Positions 16,382-24,351 of a stretch of 64,000 nt of DNA are shown here, piece by piece (position 1 is the stretch's first letter; each line of letters starts with the position of its first letter). The notes below the pieces were generated by a model, which was given only the letters and a program-made list of their open reading frames with translations, ran no database searches and was not told where the DNA came from. The stretch is from the NCBI RefSeq assembly GCF_024519315.1, contig NZ_JANIIC010000055.1, forward strand, positions 17,317 to 81,316, given 5' to 3'. The translations under genes and the position numbers were made by a program. Origin of the DNA: Streptomyces malaysiensis subsp. samsunensis. Its GTDB lineage: Bacteria > Actinomycetota > Actinomycetes > Streptomycetales > Streptomycetaceae.

Positions 16382-17698
16382 ATGGACGAGGTCCATCGCA
16401 TGCGCGGCGGCCCTTCCCGGCGCGGAGTGCTGCGCGGCGGCGGTGCGCTGGCGCTCACCGGCGCCATGGCGGGATGCGGGACGGGCCTGGGGGTGGATTC
16501 CCATGGAGTGGTCCACATCGAGGTGTGGCACGGGCAGACCAGCACCGCCCTGAAAGCGGTCAAACGGCTGGTGGCCGACTTCCACCGGAGCCACCCCTCG
16601 ATACGCATCGACCTGGGCGGGGGAGTGCTGGCGGACGACATGTTGCAGAAGGTGATGGCCGGTCTCGTCGCCGGATCCCCGCCCGATGTCGCCTATATCT
16701 TCGGCTCCGATCTGGCCAATGTCGCGAGAAGCCCCCAGCTGGCGGATCTGACGACGGTCGTGGACTCCGGGCAGGTGCCCTGGAAGCAGTACTGGCCCGC
16801 CGCCCGGGAGGGGGTCACGGTGGACGGTGCGGTCCGCGCGGTGCCCGCGGTGCTGGACTCGCTCGCCGTGGTGTGCAACAAGACCCTCTTCCACCGGGCC
16901 GGTCTCGAACTGCCCGGACCCGGCTGGACCTGGCCGGACTTCATCGAGACGGCCAGGAAGCTGACCGACCGCGGCAGGGGCACCTTCGGCACCGGCTGGC
17001 CCGCCGCGGGCGACGAGGACACGGTGTGGCGCATGTGGCCCATGATCTGGGATCTGGGCGGAGAGGTCATCGCCGAGGGCAAGCGGGAGATCGGATTCGC
17101 GGGCGAACCCGGCGTCCGGGCCCTCGATGTGCTCGCGGAGCTCGCCAGGGACAGAAGTGTCTACGTCGATCCCAAACCCGGCGGCGAGCAGATGTACCAG
17201 GCGTTCGCCTCCGGCCGGGTGGGGATGGTCGCGACCGGCCCCTGGCAGCTGCCCGACATCCGCCAGGCGAAGATCGACTACCAGGTCGTACCGCTGCCCA
17301 GCTTCCACGGCACGTCGGTGACCATCTCCGGCCCCGACACCTGGAGCGTGTTCGACAACGGCTCGGCGCGGCTGACGGCCGCCCGCACCTTCGTCGGCTG
17401 GCTCATGGAGCCCGACCAGGCGTATCTGTGGGACACCGAGGCGGGCAGCCTGCCGCAGAGCCGGCCGGCCGAGCGCGGTCCACGGTGGCGGAAGTACGCG
17501 GCGGAGGTGCCCGGACTGCCGGTGTTCACCGAGGCGCTGGAGACCGCCCGGGTACGGCCCGTCGACCGGGCCTACCCCAAGATCTCGATCCCGTTCGGCG
17601 AGGCCATCACCGCCGTCCTGCTCGGGAAGAGCACCCCGGCGAAGGCGCTGCGGCGATGCGCGGACGAGGCCAACGCCGCCATGGCCAAGGTGCGTTGA
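16382..17698 (+). CDS. Extracellular sugar-binding lipoprotein of an ABC importer
   Basis: 438 residues. The N-terminus has a twin-Arg (SRRGVLRG) and a lipobox (AMAGCG, Cys near residue 35), so it is likely a Tat-exported lipoprotein. The solute-binding fold (family 1) follows: VHIEVWHGQTSTALKAVKRLVADF, GLVAGSPPDVAYIF, GVTVDGAVRAVPAVLDSLAVVCNKTLF, and a late SGPDTWSVFDNG stretch. It captures mono- or oligosaccharides for the two permeases that follow. It starts 15 nt after the GH114 gene with GGAGGCGG upstream. Confidence 0.9.
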   Translation: MDEVHRMRGGPSRRGVLRGGGALALTGAMAGCGTGLGVDSHGVVHIEVWHGQTSTALKAVKRLVADFHRSHPSIRIDLGGGVLADDMLQKVMAGLVAGSPPDVAYIFGSDLANVARSPQLADLTTVVDSGQVPWKQYWPAAREGVTVDGAVRAVPAVLDSLAVVCNKTLFHRAGLELPGPGWTWPDFIETARKLTDRGRGTFGTGWPAAGDEDTVWRMWPMIWDLGGEVIAEGKREIGFAGEPGVRALDVLAELARDRSVYVDPKPGGEQMYQAFASGRVGMVATGPWQLPDIRQAKIDYQVVPLPSFHGTSVTISGPDTWSVFDNGSARLTAARTFVGWLMEPDQAYLWDTEAGSLPQSRPAERGPRWRKYAAEVPGLPVFTEALETARVRPVDRAYPKISIPFGEAITAVLLGKSTPAKALRRCADEANAAMAKVR

Positions 17699-17708
17699 GG
17701 AGCCTCAT

Positions 17709-18659
17709 ATGTCCCGTCTGCCCACCCCCATCACCCGTCCCGCACCGCGCACACCGGCCGGTCCGGCGCGCCGCCGTGGCCGCCGGGAGGCCGCCACGGC
17801 CTGGGCGTTCGTCCTGCCCTCCGTCCTGGTCATCCTGGGCCTGAGCGTCATCCCCGTCCTGTGGTCCCTGCTGCTGTCGTTCCAGTACAGCGATCTCCTC
17901 ACCCCCAGCGTCTGGGTGGGCTGGGACAACTACCGCCAGCTGGCCGACGATCCGCAGTTCGCCCAGGCCGTGCGCAACACACTGGAGTACACGGCGCTGT
18001 ATGTGCCGCTGAGCATCGGTCTGGGGCTGCTGCTCGCGCTGGTCCTCAACCGCCGCATCCGGTTCGCCGGGCTGTACCGCACCCTGCTCTTCGTGCCGTT
18101 CGTGGTGTCGGCCGCCGCCCAGGGCGTGTTGTTCTCCTTCATCCTCGACCCCGAGTTCGGCGCGGCCAACTCGCTGCTGCACCGCCTCGGAGTCTCCCCT
18201 CAGGGGTTTCTGTCCGATCCGGGCCAGGCTCTGCTGGTCCTGGTGGCCATCTCGCTGTGGAGCGGCACCGGCTTCTGTGCGGTGATCTACCTCGCGGCCC
18301 TCCAGGACGTCCCCCAGGAGCTCACCGAGGCCGCCACCCTGGACGGCGCGGAACGCCGTCATGTGCTGCGCCATGTCACCCTGCCCACGATCGCGCCGGT
18401 CAGCGTGTTCCTGCTGCTGTGGCAGACGATCAGCGCCCTCCAGGTCTTCGACCTGGTGTATGTGACGACGAAGGGCGGTCCGCTCGGATCCACCACCGTG
18501 ATCGTCTACTTCGTCTGGGAGCAGGCGTTCCGGAACTTCACCGCCGGCTACGGGGCCGCGGCGGCCTACGTCCTCGGCGTCGCCCTGCTCGTGGTCGCCG
18601 CCGTGCTGCGGCTGGTCCGGCGCCGCGACGACCGCCGCCTCGAGGGAGCCCCATCATGA
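17709..18659 (+). CDS. Sugar ABC transporter permease (MalF type)
   Basis: 316 residues with six hydrophobic helices. The binding-protein-dependent inner-membrane signature EAATLDGAERRHVLRHVTLPTIAP near residues 213-236 is the EAA loop that contacts the ATPase. It lies 10 nt after the binding protein gene and overlaps the second permease by 4 nt. No ATP-binding subunit is encoded nearby; in Streptomyces several such importers share the ATPase MsiK. Confidence 0.92.
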   Translation: MSRLPTPITRPAPRTPAGPARRRGRREAATAWAFVLPSVLVILGLSVIPVLWSLLLSFQYSDLLTPSVWVGWDNYRQLADDPQFAQAVRNTLEYTALYVPLSIGLGLLLALVLNRRIRFAGLYRTLLFVPFVVSAAAQGVLFSFILDPEFGAANSLLHRLGVSPQGFLSDPGQALLVLVAISLWSGTGFCAVIYLAALQDVPQELTEAATLDGAERRHVLRHVTLPTIAPVSVFLLLWQTISALQVFDLVYVTTKGGPLGSTTVIVYFVWEQAFRNFTAGYGAAAAYVLGVALLVVAAVLRLVRRRDDRRLEGAPS

Positions 18660-19567
18660 CGGACCTGTCCCACCTCCCCGGGAGAGCCACCGAGCGGCTC
18701 CGGCCGGTCGGCCGGACCACCGGGGAGCCCGTGGCCCGCCCACGGCGCCGGCTCCGGCTGCCCTTCAACCCATGGCATCTGCTGCTCGCGCCACTGGCGC
18801 TGCTCTTCGCCGTACCGCTGATCTGGCTGGCGCTCAGCTCGGTGATGAGCGACGCGGAGATCAACCGGTTCCCGCCGGCGCTGTGGCCCTCCGGGATCCA
18901 CCTGGACGGCTACCGGTACGTGCTCGGCAACGCGATGTTCCCGCGCTGGTTCGCCAACTCCCTGATCGTCTCGGCCGTCGCGGTCGTCTCCAACCTGCTG
19001 CTGGGGACGCTGGGCGGATACGCCTTCGCCCGGATGCGGTTCGGCGGGTCCCGGGTGCTGCTGGTGCTGATGCTGGCCACCATGGCCATCCCGTTCCAGC
19101 TGACGATGATCCCGACCTTCCTGGTGATGCGGAGGCTGGGGCTCATCGACACCCTCGGGGCGCTGATCGTGCCGTCGCTGGTGACGCCGTTCGCGGTGTT
19201 CCTGCTGCGGCAGTTCTTCCTCTCCCTGCCCAGGGAGCTGGAGGAGGCCGCCTGGATCGACGGATGTTCACGGCTGCGGGTGCTGTTCCAGATCGTCGTT
19301 CCGCTCTCCCGCCCCGCGCTGAGCACCGTCGCCGTCCTCACCTTCCTGACCACCTGGAACGATCTGTCGTGGCCGCTCATCGCCCTGAACCACGACGCCA
19401 ACTACACCCTCCAGCTGGGCCTGACCACCTTCCGGGGGCAGCACCACACCCAGTGGTCGGCCGTGATGGCGGGCAACGTGATCACCGTCCTGCCGGTGCT
19501 GCTCGCCTTCCTCGCGGCCCAGAAGACCTTCGTCCGGTCCATCACCTCCACCGGGCTCAAGGGCTGA
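18656..19567 (+). CDS. Sugar ABC transporter permease (MalG type)
   Basis: 303 residues with six hydrophobic helices and the EAA motif LEEAAWIDGCSRLRVLFQIVVPLSRPAL near residues 196-223. The start overlaps the previous stop (ATGA), with GAGGGA upstream; the longer frame from 17861 would lie within the first permease. It pairs with the MalF-type permease to form the membrane channel. Confidence 0.92.
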   Translation: MTDLSHLPGRATERLRPVGRTTGEPVARPRRRLRLPFNPWHLLLAPLALLFAVPLIWLALSSVMSDAEINRFPPALWPSGIHLDGYRYVLGNAMFPRWFANSLIVSAVAVVSNLLLGTLGGYAFARMRFGGSRVLLVLMLATMAIPFQLTMIPTFLVMRRLGLIDTLGALIVPSLVTPFAVFLLRQFFLSLPRELEEAAWIDGCSRLRVLFQIVVPLSRPALSTVAVLTFLTTWNDLSWPLIALNHDANYTLQLGLTTFRGQHHTQWSAVMAGNVITVLPVLLAFLAAQKTFVRSITSTGLKG

Positions 19568-19613
19568 TCACGGCCCGGCACCGCCCCTCCTCCCTCACCC
19601 CTCAGGAACCCGT

Positions 19614-20612
19614 ATGCCGCCCACCTTCGACCTGCTCGTCATCGGGGACGCCAACCCGGACGTCATCGTCGGACCGCTCGACTCCCCACTCGCCTTCGGC
19701 CAGCGCGAACAGCTCATCGACAGCGGCGCGCTCACCCTCGGCGGATCCGCCGCGATCACCGCGTGCGGCGCCGCCCGGCTGGGGCTGCGCGTGGCGTTCG
19801 CCGGACGTGTCGGGGACGACGGCGCCGGACACTACATGCGCGACCGGCTCGCGGCACACGGCGTCGACGTCGGCGCGCTGCACCTGGACAAGAGCCTGCC
19901 GACACCGCTCACGGTCATCGTCACCCGCGGCGAGGACCGGGCCATCCTCACCTCGCCGGGCACCCTCGCCGCCACCTCGGGGCGCGATGTGCCCCCACAC
20001 CTGCTGACCTCGGCCCGGCACATCCACGCCGCGTCCTTCTTCCTCATGCCGCGGCTCGCCGCCGATCTGCCGGGCCTCTTCTCCACCGCCCGCGCGGCCG
20101 GCGCCACCACCTCGCTCGACACCAACGACGACCCCTCGGGCCGATGGGACCGTACGGCGCTGGCGCCCGTCCTCGCCGACACCGACCTCCTGCTGCCCAA
20201 CGCCGCCGAGGCACACCGGCTGGCCGGTACCGACGGCACATCCGTCGCGGCCGCCGCCGAACTCCTCGCGCACCGGGTCCCGCTGGTGGCCGTCAAGAAC
20301 GGGGCGGACGGCGCCCTGTGCCACGACGGCCGGACCCTGCTCACCACCGCCGGAGTCCGGGTGACACCCGTGGACGCCGTCGGCGCGGGCGACAGTTTCA
20401 ACGCGGGCTTCCTCGCCGCACGGCTGGCGGACCGGCCCATCGCCGAGGCGCTCGACCTCGCCGCCGCCTGCGGTGCGCTGTCGACCCGCGCCGCGGGCGG
20501 CACCACCGCCCAGCCCACCTGGGACGAAGCCCTTAGGGCCTGTGTCATATCCCCGGCCGGGCGTGCGACGCCTGGCACGCTCCCCCAGCTACCGCCGGGA
20601 GGTGCCCCCTGA
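19614..20612 (+). CDS. PfkB-family carbohydrate kinase with element-derived C-terminus
   Basis: 332 residues. The ribokinase-fold signatures are clear: DANPDVIVG at the N-terminus, GGSAAITACGAARLG near residue 43, and the second signature DAVGAGDSFNAGF near 254-266 with the catalytic Asp. It should phosphorylate a sugar or amino sugar released inside the cell. It starts 46 nt after the second permease. Codons 308-332 and the stop lie inside a miniature inverted-repeat element that begins at 20535 exactly on a codon boundary, so the original end has been replaced. The kinase core is complete, and activity is likely retained. Confidence 0.88.
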   Translation: MPPTFDLLVIGDANPDVIVGPLDSPLAFGQREQLIDSGALTLGGSAAITACGAARLGLRVAFAGRVGDDGAGHYMRDRLAAHGVDVGALHLDKSLPTPLTVIVTRGEDRAILTSPGTLAATSGRDVPPHLLTSARHIHAASFFLMPRLAADLPGLFSTARAAGATTSLDTNDDPSGRWDRTALAPVLADTDLLLPNAAEAHRLAGTDGTSVAAAAELLAHRVPLVAVKNGADGALCHDGRTLLTTAGVRVTPVDAVGAGDSFNAGFLAARLADRPIAEALDLAAACGALSTRAAGGTTAQPTWDEALRACVISPAGRATPGTLPQLPPGGAP

Positions 20613-20652
20613 CGCCGCACGCTGATCCGACCGGGGATATGACACAGGCCCT
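20535..20652. mobile_element. Miniature inverted-repeat element (MITE-like), 118 bp
   Basis: The ends are perfect inverted repeats of 22 bp: 20535-20556, starting AGGGCCTGTGTCATATCCCC, against 20631-20652. The interior carries no gene. It overlaps the end of the PfkB gene and stops 33 nt before the GH4 gene. No clear target-site duplication is visible (CCTT before, CACC after). It could be moved by a transposase elsewhere, or be a fixed palindromic repeat that also acts as an RNA hairpin. Confidence 0.75.
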
Positions 20653-20685
20653 CACCCACCTCACCGCCAACGGAGACACCCCCTC

Positions 20686-21996
20686 ATGATCAACCCCAAG
20701 ATCGTGCTGATCGGCGCCGGCAGCGTCGTCTTCACCCAGGGCCTGCTGGCGGATCTCTTCGCCTTCCCGGAGCTGCGGACCGCGCGGATCGCCCTGCACG
20801 ACATCGACGCCGAACGCCTGGCCACCGCCGAGGCCGCCGCACGGTACATCGCCGAGCGGCGGGGCGCCGACGCGCGGATCACCGCACACGCCGACCGGCG
20901 CGCGGCGCTCGACGGCGCCGACTTCGTCATCAACCTCGTCCAGATCGGCATGGGCGAGGCCACCCGCATCGACTTCGAGATCCCCGCGCGCCACGGCGTA
21001 CGGCAGACCATCGGCGACACCCTCGGCGTGGGCGGCATCTTCCGCGCGCTGCGCACCTTCCCGTTCCTCAAGGCGCTGGGCGAGGACATCGCCGCCGTAT
21101 GCCCCGAGGCATGGCTGCTCAACTACACCAACCCGATGGCGATGAACGTGCAGTACCTGGTGGCGGCCACCGGGCTGACCCGGGTGGTCGGCCTGTGCCA
21201 TTCGGTGCACTGGACCATGCACGACCTGTGCAACCTGCTGAAGGTCCCCTTCGACGAGGTCACCTACCGCGCCGCCGGGGTCAACCACCAGGCGTGGGTG
21301 CTCCGTTTCGAGCACGACGGCACCGATCTGTACCCCCGTCTTGACGCGCTGATCGCCGAGAACGAGCAGCTGCGGCGGCGGGTCCGCGTCGACATGTACC
21401 GGCGGCTCGGCTACTACCCGACCGAGACCAGCGAGCACTCCTCCGAGTATGTGCCGTGGTATCTGGGACACGACAGCGAGATCGAGCGGCTGCGGCTGCC
21501 CATCGGCGCCTATCTCGGCATCGTCGAGGAGAACGTGGCCGCGTACGAGCGCACCCGCGACGCCCTCGCCACCGGCGCCTGTATCGACGTCGAGGGGACC
21601 ATGGAGTACGCCCCGCAGATCGTCCACTCCATGGTGACCGGCACCCCCAGGACCGTCTACGGCAATGTGCCCAACCACGGCCTCATCGAGAACCTGCCGG
21701 CCCACGGCGTGGTCGAGGTGCCGTGTCTGGTCGACCGGTCCGGTGTCCGGCCGACCAGCGCCGGTGCGCTGCCCCCGCAGCTCGCCGCGCTCAACCGCAC
21801 CTACCTCAGCATGAACGACCTCGTGGTGCGCGCCGCCCTGGAGGACGAGCCGCGCCATATCCGGCACGCGGCCATGACCGACCCGGCGACCGCCGCGGCG
21901 CTGCGGGTCGAGCAGATCTGGGAGCTGTGCGACGACATGGTCCGGGCACACGCCGACCGGCTCCAGCCCGCGCTGCGTGCCACGCTCGGTAGCTGA
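20686..21996 (+). CDS. GH4-family alpha-galactosidase/alpha-glucosidase
   Basis: 436 residues. Glycoside hydrolase family 4 uses NAD+ and a metal ion. The dinucleotide-binding N-terminus is KIVLIGAGSVVFTQGLL, and the metal-site stretches are LLNYTNPMAMN near 145 and VGLCHSVHWTMHD near 168 (Cys and His). GVNHQAWVLRF follows near 203. The CHSV form of the motif points to the alpha-galactosidase (MelA-like) branch. There is no signal peptide, so it acts inside on imported oligosaccharides, fitting the ABC importer and kinase upstream. The 16 bp around its stop are duplicated just downstream. Confidence 0.88.
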   Translation: MINPKIVLIGAGSVVFTQGLLADLFAFPELRTARIALHDIDAERLATAEAAARYIAERRGADARITAHADRRAALDGADFVINLVQIGMGEATRIDFEIPARHGVRQTIGDTLGVGGIFRALRTFPFLKALGEDIAAVCPEAWLLNYTNPMAMNVQYLVAATGLTRVVGLCHSVHWTMHDLCNLLKVPFDEVTYRAAGVNHQAWVLRFEHDGTDLYPRLDALIAENEQLRRRVRVDMYRRLGYYPTETSEHSSEYVPWYLGHDSEIERLRLPIGAYLGIVEENVAAYERTRDALATGACIDVEGTMEYAPQIVHSMVTGTPRTVYGNVPNHGLIENLPAHGVVEVPCLVDRSGVRPTSAGALPPQLAALNRTYLSMNDLVVRAALEDEPRHIRHAAMTDPATAAALRVEQIWELCDDMVRAHADRLQPALRATLGS

Positions 21997-22018
21997 CAAT
22001 CCCTCGGTAACTGACAAT
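21985..22018. repeat. Tandem duplication of the GH4 stop-codon region
   Basis: CTCGGTAGCTGACAAT (21985-22000, containing the TGA stop) is repeated with one change at 22003-22018, a period of 18 bp. Confidence 0.7.
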
Positions 22019-22078
22019 ATGAATAATAGTGTGCCAAGCGACCGATGACACGGGTATGAGCCCCGGCCCCCGGCTCGG

Positions 22079-22711
22079 CTACGCGGATCCGCCCCGGTGG
22101 CCGGGCCCGGTCGCGGGCCGGCCCGCGCCGTCGGTCACCTCGCGGAGCACACTCCGCACCTCGCCCCGGAGCCATGCGTGCGCGGGGTCGCTGTCGTGCC
22201 GGTGATGCCAGGTGACAACCACCGGGGTCGGTGGCAGCTCCAGCGGGAGCCGCCGGGTGACGATCGCGCCGATCTCCAGGTCGACCTGGCCACGGGTGAG
22301 ATGGGGCTGGTCGACGGACTCGGCCAGCAGGCTCAGGCGGATGTTCGGGGCCGTGGCGCCGACCCTGGCGATCAGCGGGGCGGCGAGCGCCGCCAGCAGC
22401 GCGTCATGGCCGCGCACGCTGAAGTGCCGGTTCAGCCGGGCCAGGTCGAGCCGGCGTACGGGAGTGAGCACGGCGGTGGCCCGCCGGACCAGGTCACGTG
22501 TCTCCTCGCGCAGTTCGAGGGCGCGCGGGGTCGGGACCATGGTGCGCCCTGCGCGCACCAGGATGTCGTCGCCGGTCGCGCGGCGGATCCGGGCCGGCGT
22601 CCGGCTCATCGCCGGTGGTGTGAGATTCAGCCGGTCCGCCGCGGCGGCCACGCTGTTCTCCTCCAGCAGCGCGTCGAGCGCCACGAGCAGGTTGAGATCC
22701 ACATGCGTCAC
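22079..22711 (-). pseudogene. LysR-family regulator with internal deletion
   Basis: 210 residues, against about 300 for the family. The N-terminal helix-turn-helix is good (HVDLNLLVALDALLEENSVA, then LNLTPPAMSRTPARIRRATGD). The effector domain starts normally (SLLAESVDQPHLTRGQVDLEIGAI, to about residue 150) and then jumps straight to a typical C-terminal end (LPLELPPTPVVVTWHHRHDS, then HAWLRGEVR). About 90-100 residues of the sensing domain are missing at a junction near 22255. The frame stays open, so a DNA-binding but non-sensing protein could still be made. It lies between the two arms of the polysaccharide locus and may once have controlled it. Confidence 0.65.
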
Positions 22712-22815
22712 GGTAAGGGATGGCCGGGCGGGATTGCGCCGGGCGTCAGGTCCGGCCCGATCCGGCGATGCGTACGGCCCCCGCCGCCGGGCGGGGGCCG
22801 CGGATGTGCCGGAGG

Positions 22816-24279
22816 TCAGCGGGTATACACCTCGGCGCGGTCCACGCTCACGAACGAGGCCCCCGACTGGGCGTTGTGCTCGCCGGTCACCCGGATACGC
22901 AGGGTGTGCCGGCCATACGGGAGCCGCGGGCTGCGGTACTGGAGGGATTCACCGGTGCGGATCGCGCCGTAGAAGTCGACGCGCTGCTCGGCGCCGCCGT
23001 CGACGCTGAGGGCGGCGATGCCGTTGCCGGTGTCGCGGACCGACAGCAGGGCGATCCGGGTGCCGGTGAAGGAGAAGGTGGCGGTGTTGCCCGCCTGGTC
23101 GCTCCAGTGGTCATCGCTCCAGAAGCACTGGACGGCACAGCCCGTTCCCGAGTTCCAGCTGCCCGTGTACGCCAGGCTCCCGTCGCCGCTGGAGCGGCCG
23201 TCGTCGTTGATCCAGTACGTGCCCGCTCCGGGGTCGCCGGACGGCAGGTCCTGGGTGGCCCCCATGGCGAGCGGACGGCCAAGATCGGGGCTGCCGTCGG
23301 CGCGCCAGGTGATCTTCTGGGCGCGTGTGGTGCGGTCGCTGTAGGTGTTGGTCGACGTGGTCTTGGCGTGGTAGACGATCCAGTCCTCCGTGCCGTCGGG
23401 GGAGCGGAAGAACGCGTGGTGGCCGGGGCCGTAGACGCCGTGGTCGTCGGCGCGGGAGAACACCGCACCGGAGTGCTGGGTCCAGTTGCCGGGCACGAGC
23501 GGATCGGCGCCGGACGGCAGGGACATCATCCAGACCTGGTAGTCCGGTTTGCCGGTGTCGCAGGTGGAGTACGTCATCCAGGTGCGGCCGTTGCGGTAGA
23601 GGAACTCGGGGCCCTCGCGCACCTCGGGGCAGCCGCCGGCCGCGTTGATGGCGACCGCGTTGCCCGAGACGGTGTACGGGTTGGACATCGGGGCGATGTT
23701 GAGGCCGTTGTGCTGGTACTGGTTGATGCCCGAGTAGGCGAGGTAGAGGCGTCCGTTGTGCTGGAGGATGCCGGGGTCGATGGCGAAGTCGGCCGTGTGG
23801 TTGGGCGGTGTCAGCCGGGACTTGAAGTGGTAGGGGCCGGCCGGGTCGTCGCGGTCGGACTCCAGCACATAGAGCCGGTGGTGGTCGTCCACACCGTCGT
23901 CGGCGGTGTAGTAGAGGTACCAGCGGTCGCCGAAGCGGTAGAACTCCGGTGCCCAGATGTGCTGGTTCCGGGAGCCGTCGGTGTCCGTCCATACGGTGAT
24001 GGGGTCGGCGTCGAGCAGGGTGCCCAGGGAGGAGGAGCGCCACATGCGGATGCTGTCGCCCTGGGTGGTGGTCAGGTAGTAGGCCCCGTTCCAGGAGGTC
24101 ACATACGGGTCGGGGCCGGTGTTCAGGGGGTTGCGGAAGGTGCCCGCGGCGGCGTGCGGTGCCGCGGCGGCGGTGGGCGGTGCCGCACTGGCGGCGTGCG
24201 GGGCCGAGAGCAGGCCCCACAGGGTGGCCAGCAGTGCGGTGAGCAGTGCGGCGTGGCGGTGGGCCGTGCGAGGGCGCAT
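22816..24279 (-). CDS. Secreted GH43-family glycosidase with C-terminal accessory domain
   Basis: 487 residues with a Sec signal (cleavage near ASA-AP, about residue 32). The five-bladed GH43 domain covers about 45-345: general base Asp in NTGPDPYVT, pKa-modulating Asp in ADFAIDPGIL and general acid Glu in EVREGPEFL near residue 233. The final 130 residues are a beta-rich module (GTYWINDDGRSSGDGSLAYTG, then VSVDRAEVYTR), likely sugar-binding. Family members remove or cut alpha-L-arabinofuranose, xylose or galactose residues. It is third in a same-strand run GH2, GH76, GH43. Confidence 0.85.
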   Translation of the reverse strand: MRPRTAHRHAALLTALLATLWGLLSAPHAASAAPPTAAAAPHAAAGTFRNPLNTGPDPYVTSWNGAYYLTTTQGDSIRMWRSSSLGTLLDADPITVWTDTDGSRNQHIWAPEFYRFGDRWYLYYTADDGVDDHHRLYVLESDRDDPAGPYHFKSRLTPPNHTADFAIDPGILQHNGRLYLAYSGINQYQHNGLNIAPMSNPYTVSGNAVAINAAGGCPEVREGPEFLYRNGRTWMTYSTCDTGKPDYQVWMMSLPSGADPLVPGNWTQHSGAVFSRADDHGVYGPGHHAFFRSPDGTEDWIVYHAKTTSTNTYSDRTTRAQKITWRADGSPDLGRPLAMGATQDLPSGDPGAGTYWINDDGRSSGDGSLAYTGSWNSGTGCAVQCFWSDDHWSDQAGNTATFSFTGTRIALLSVRDTGNGIAALSVDGGAEQRVDFYGAIRTGESLQYRSPRLPYGRHTLRIRVTGEHNAQSGASFVSVDRAEVYTR

Positions 24280-24351
24280 GGCGCCTCCTTGCGTCGATAC
24301 GAGTACGGCTCATGGCGCCGGGGCAGGTAGGTCTGCTGCCGGCGCGATGGG

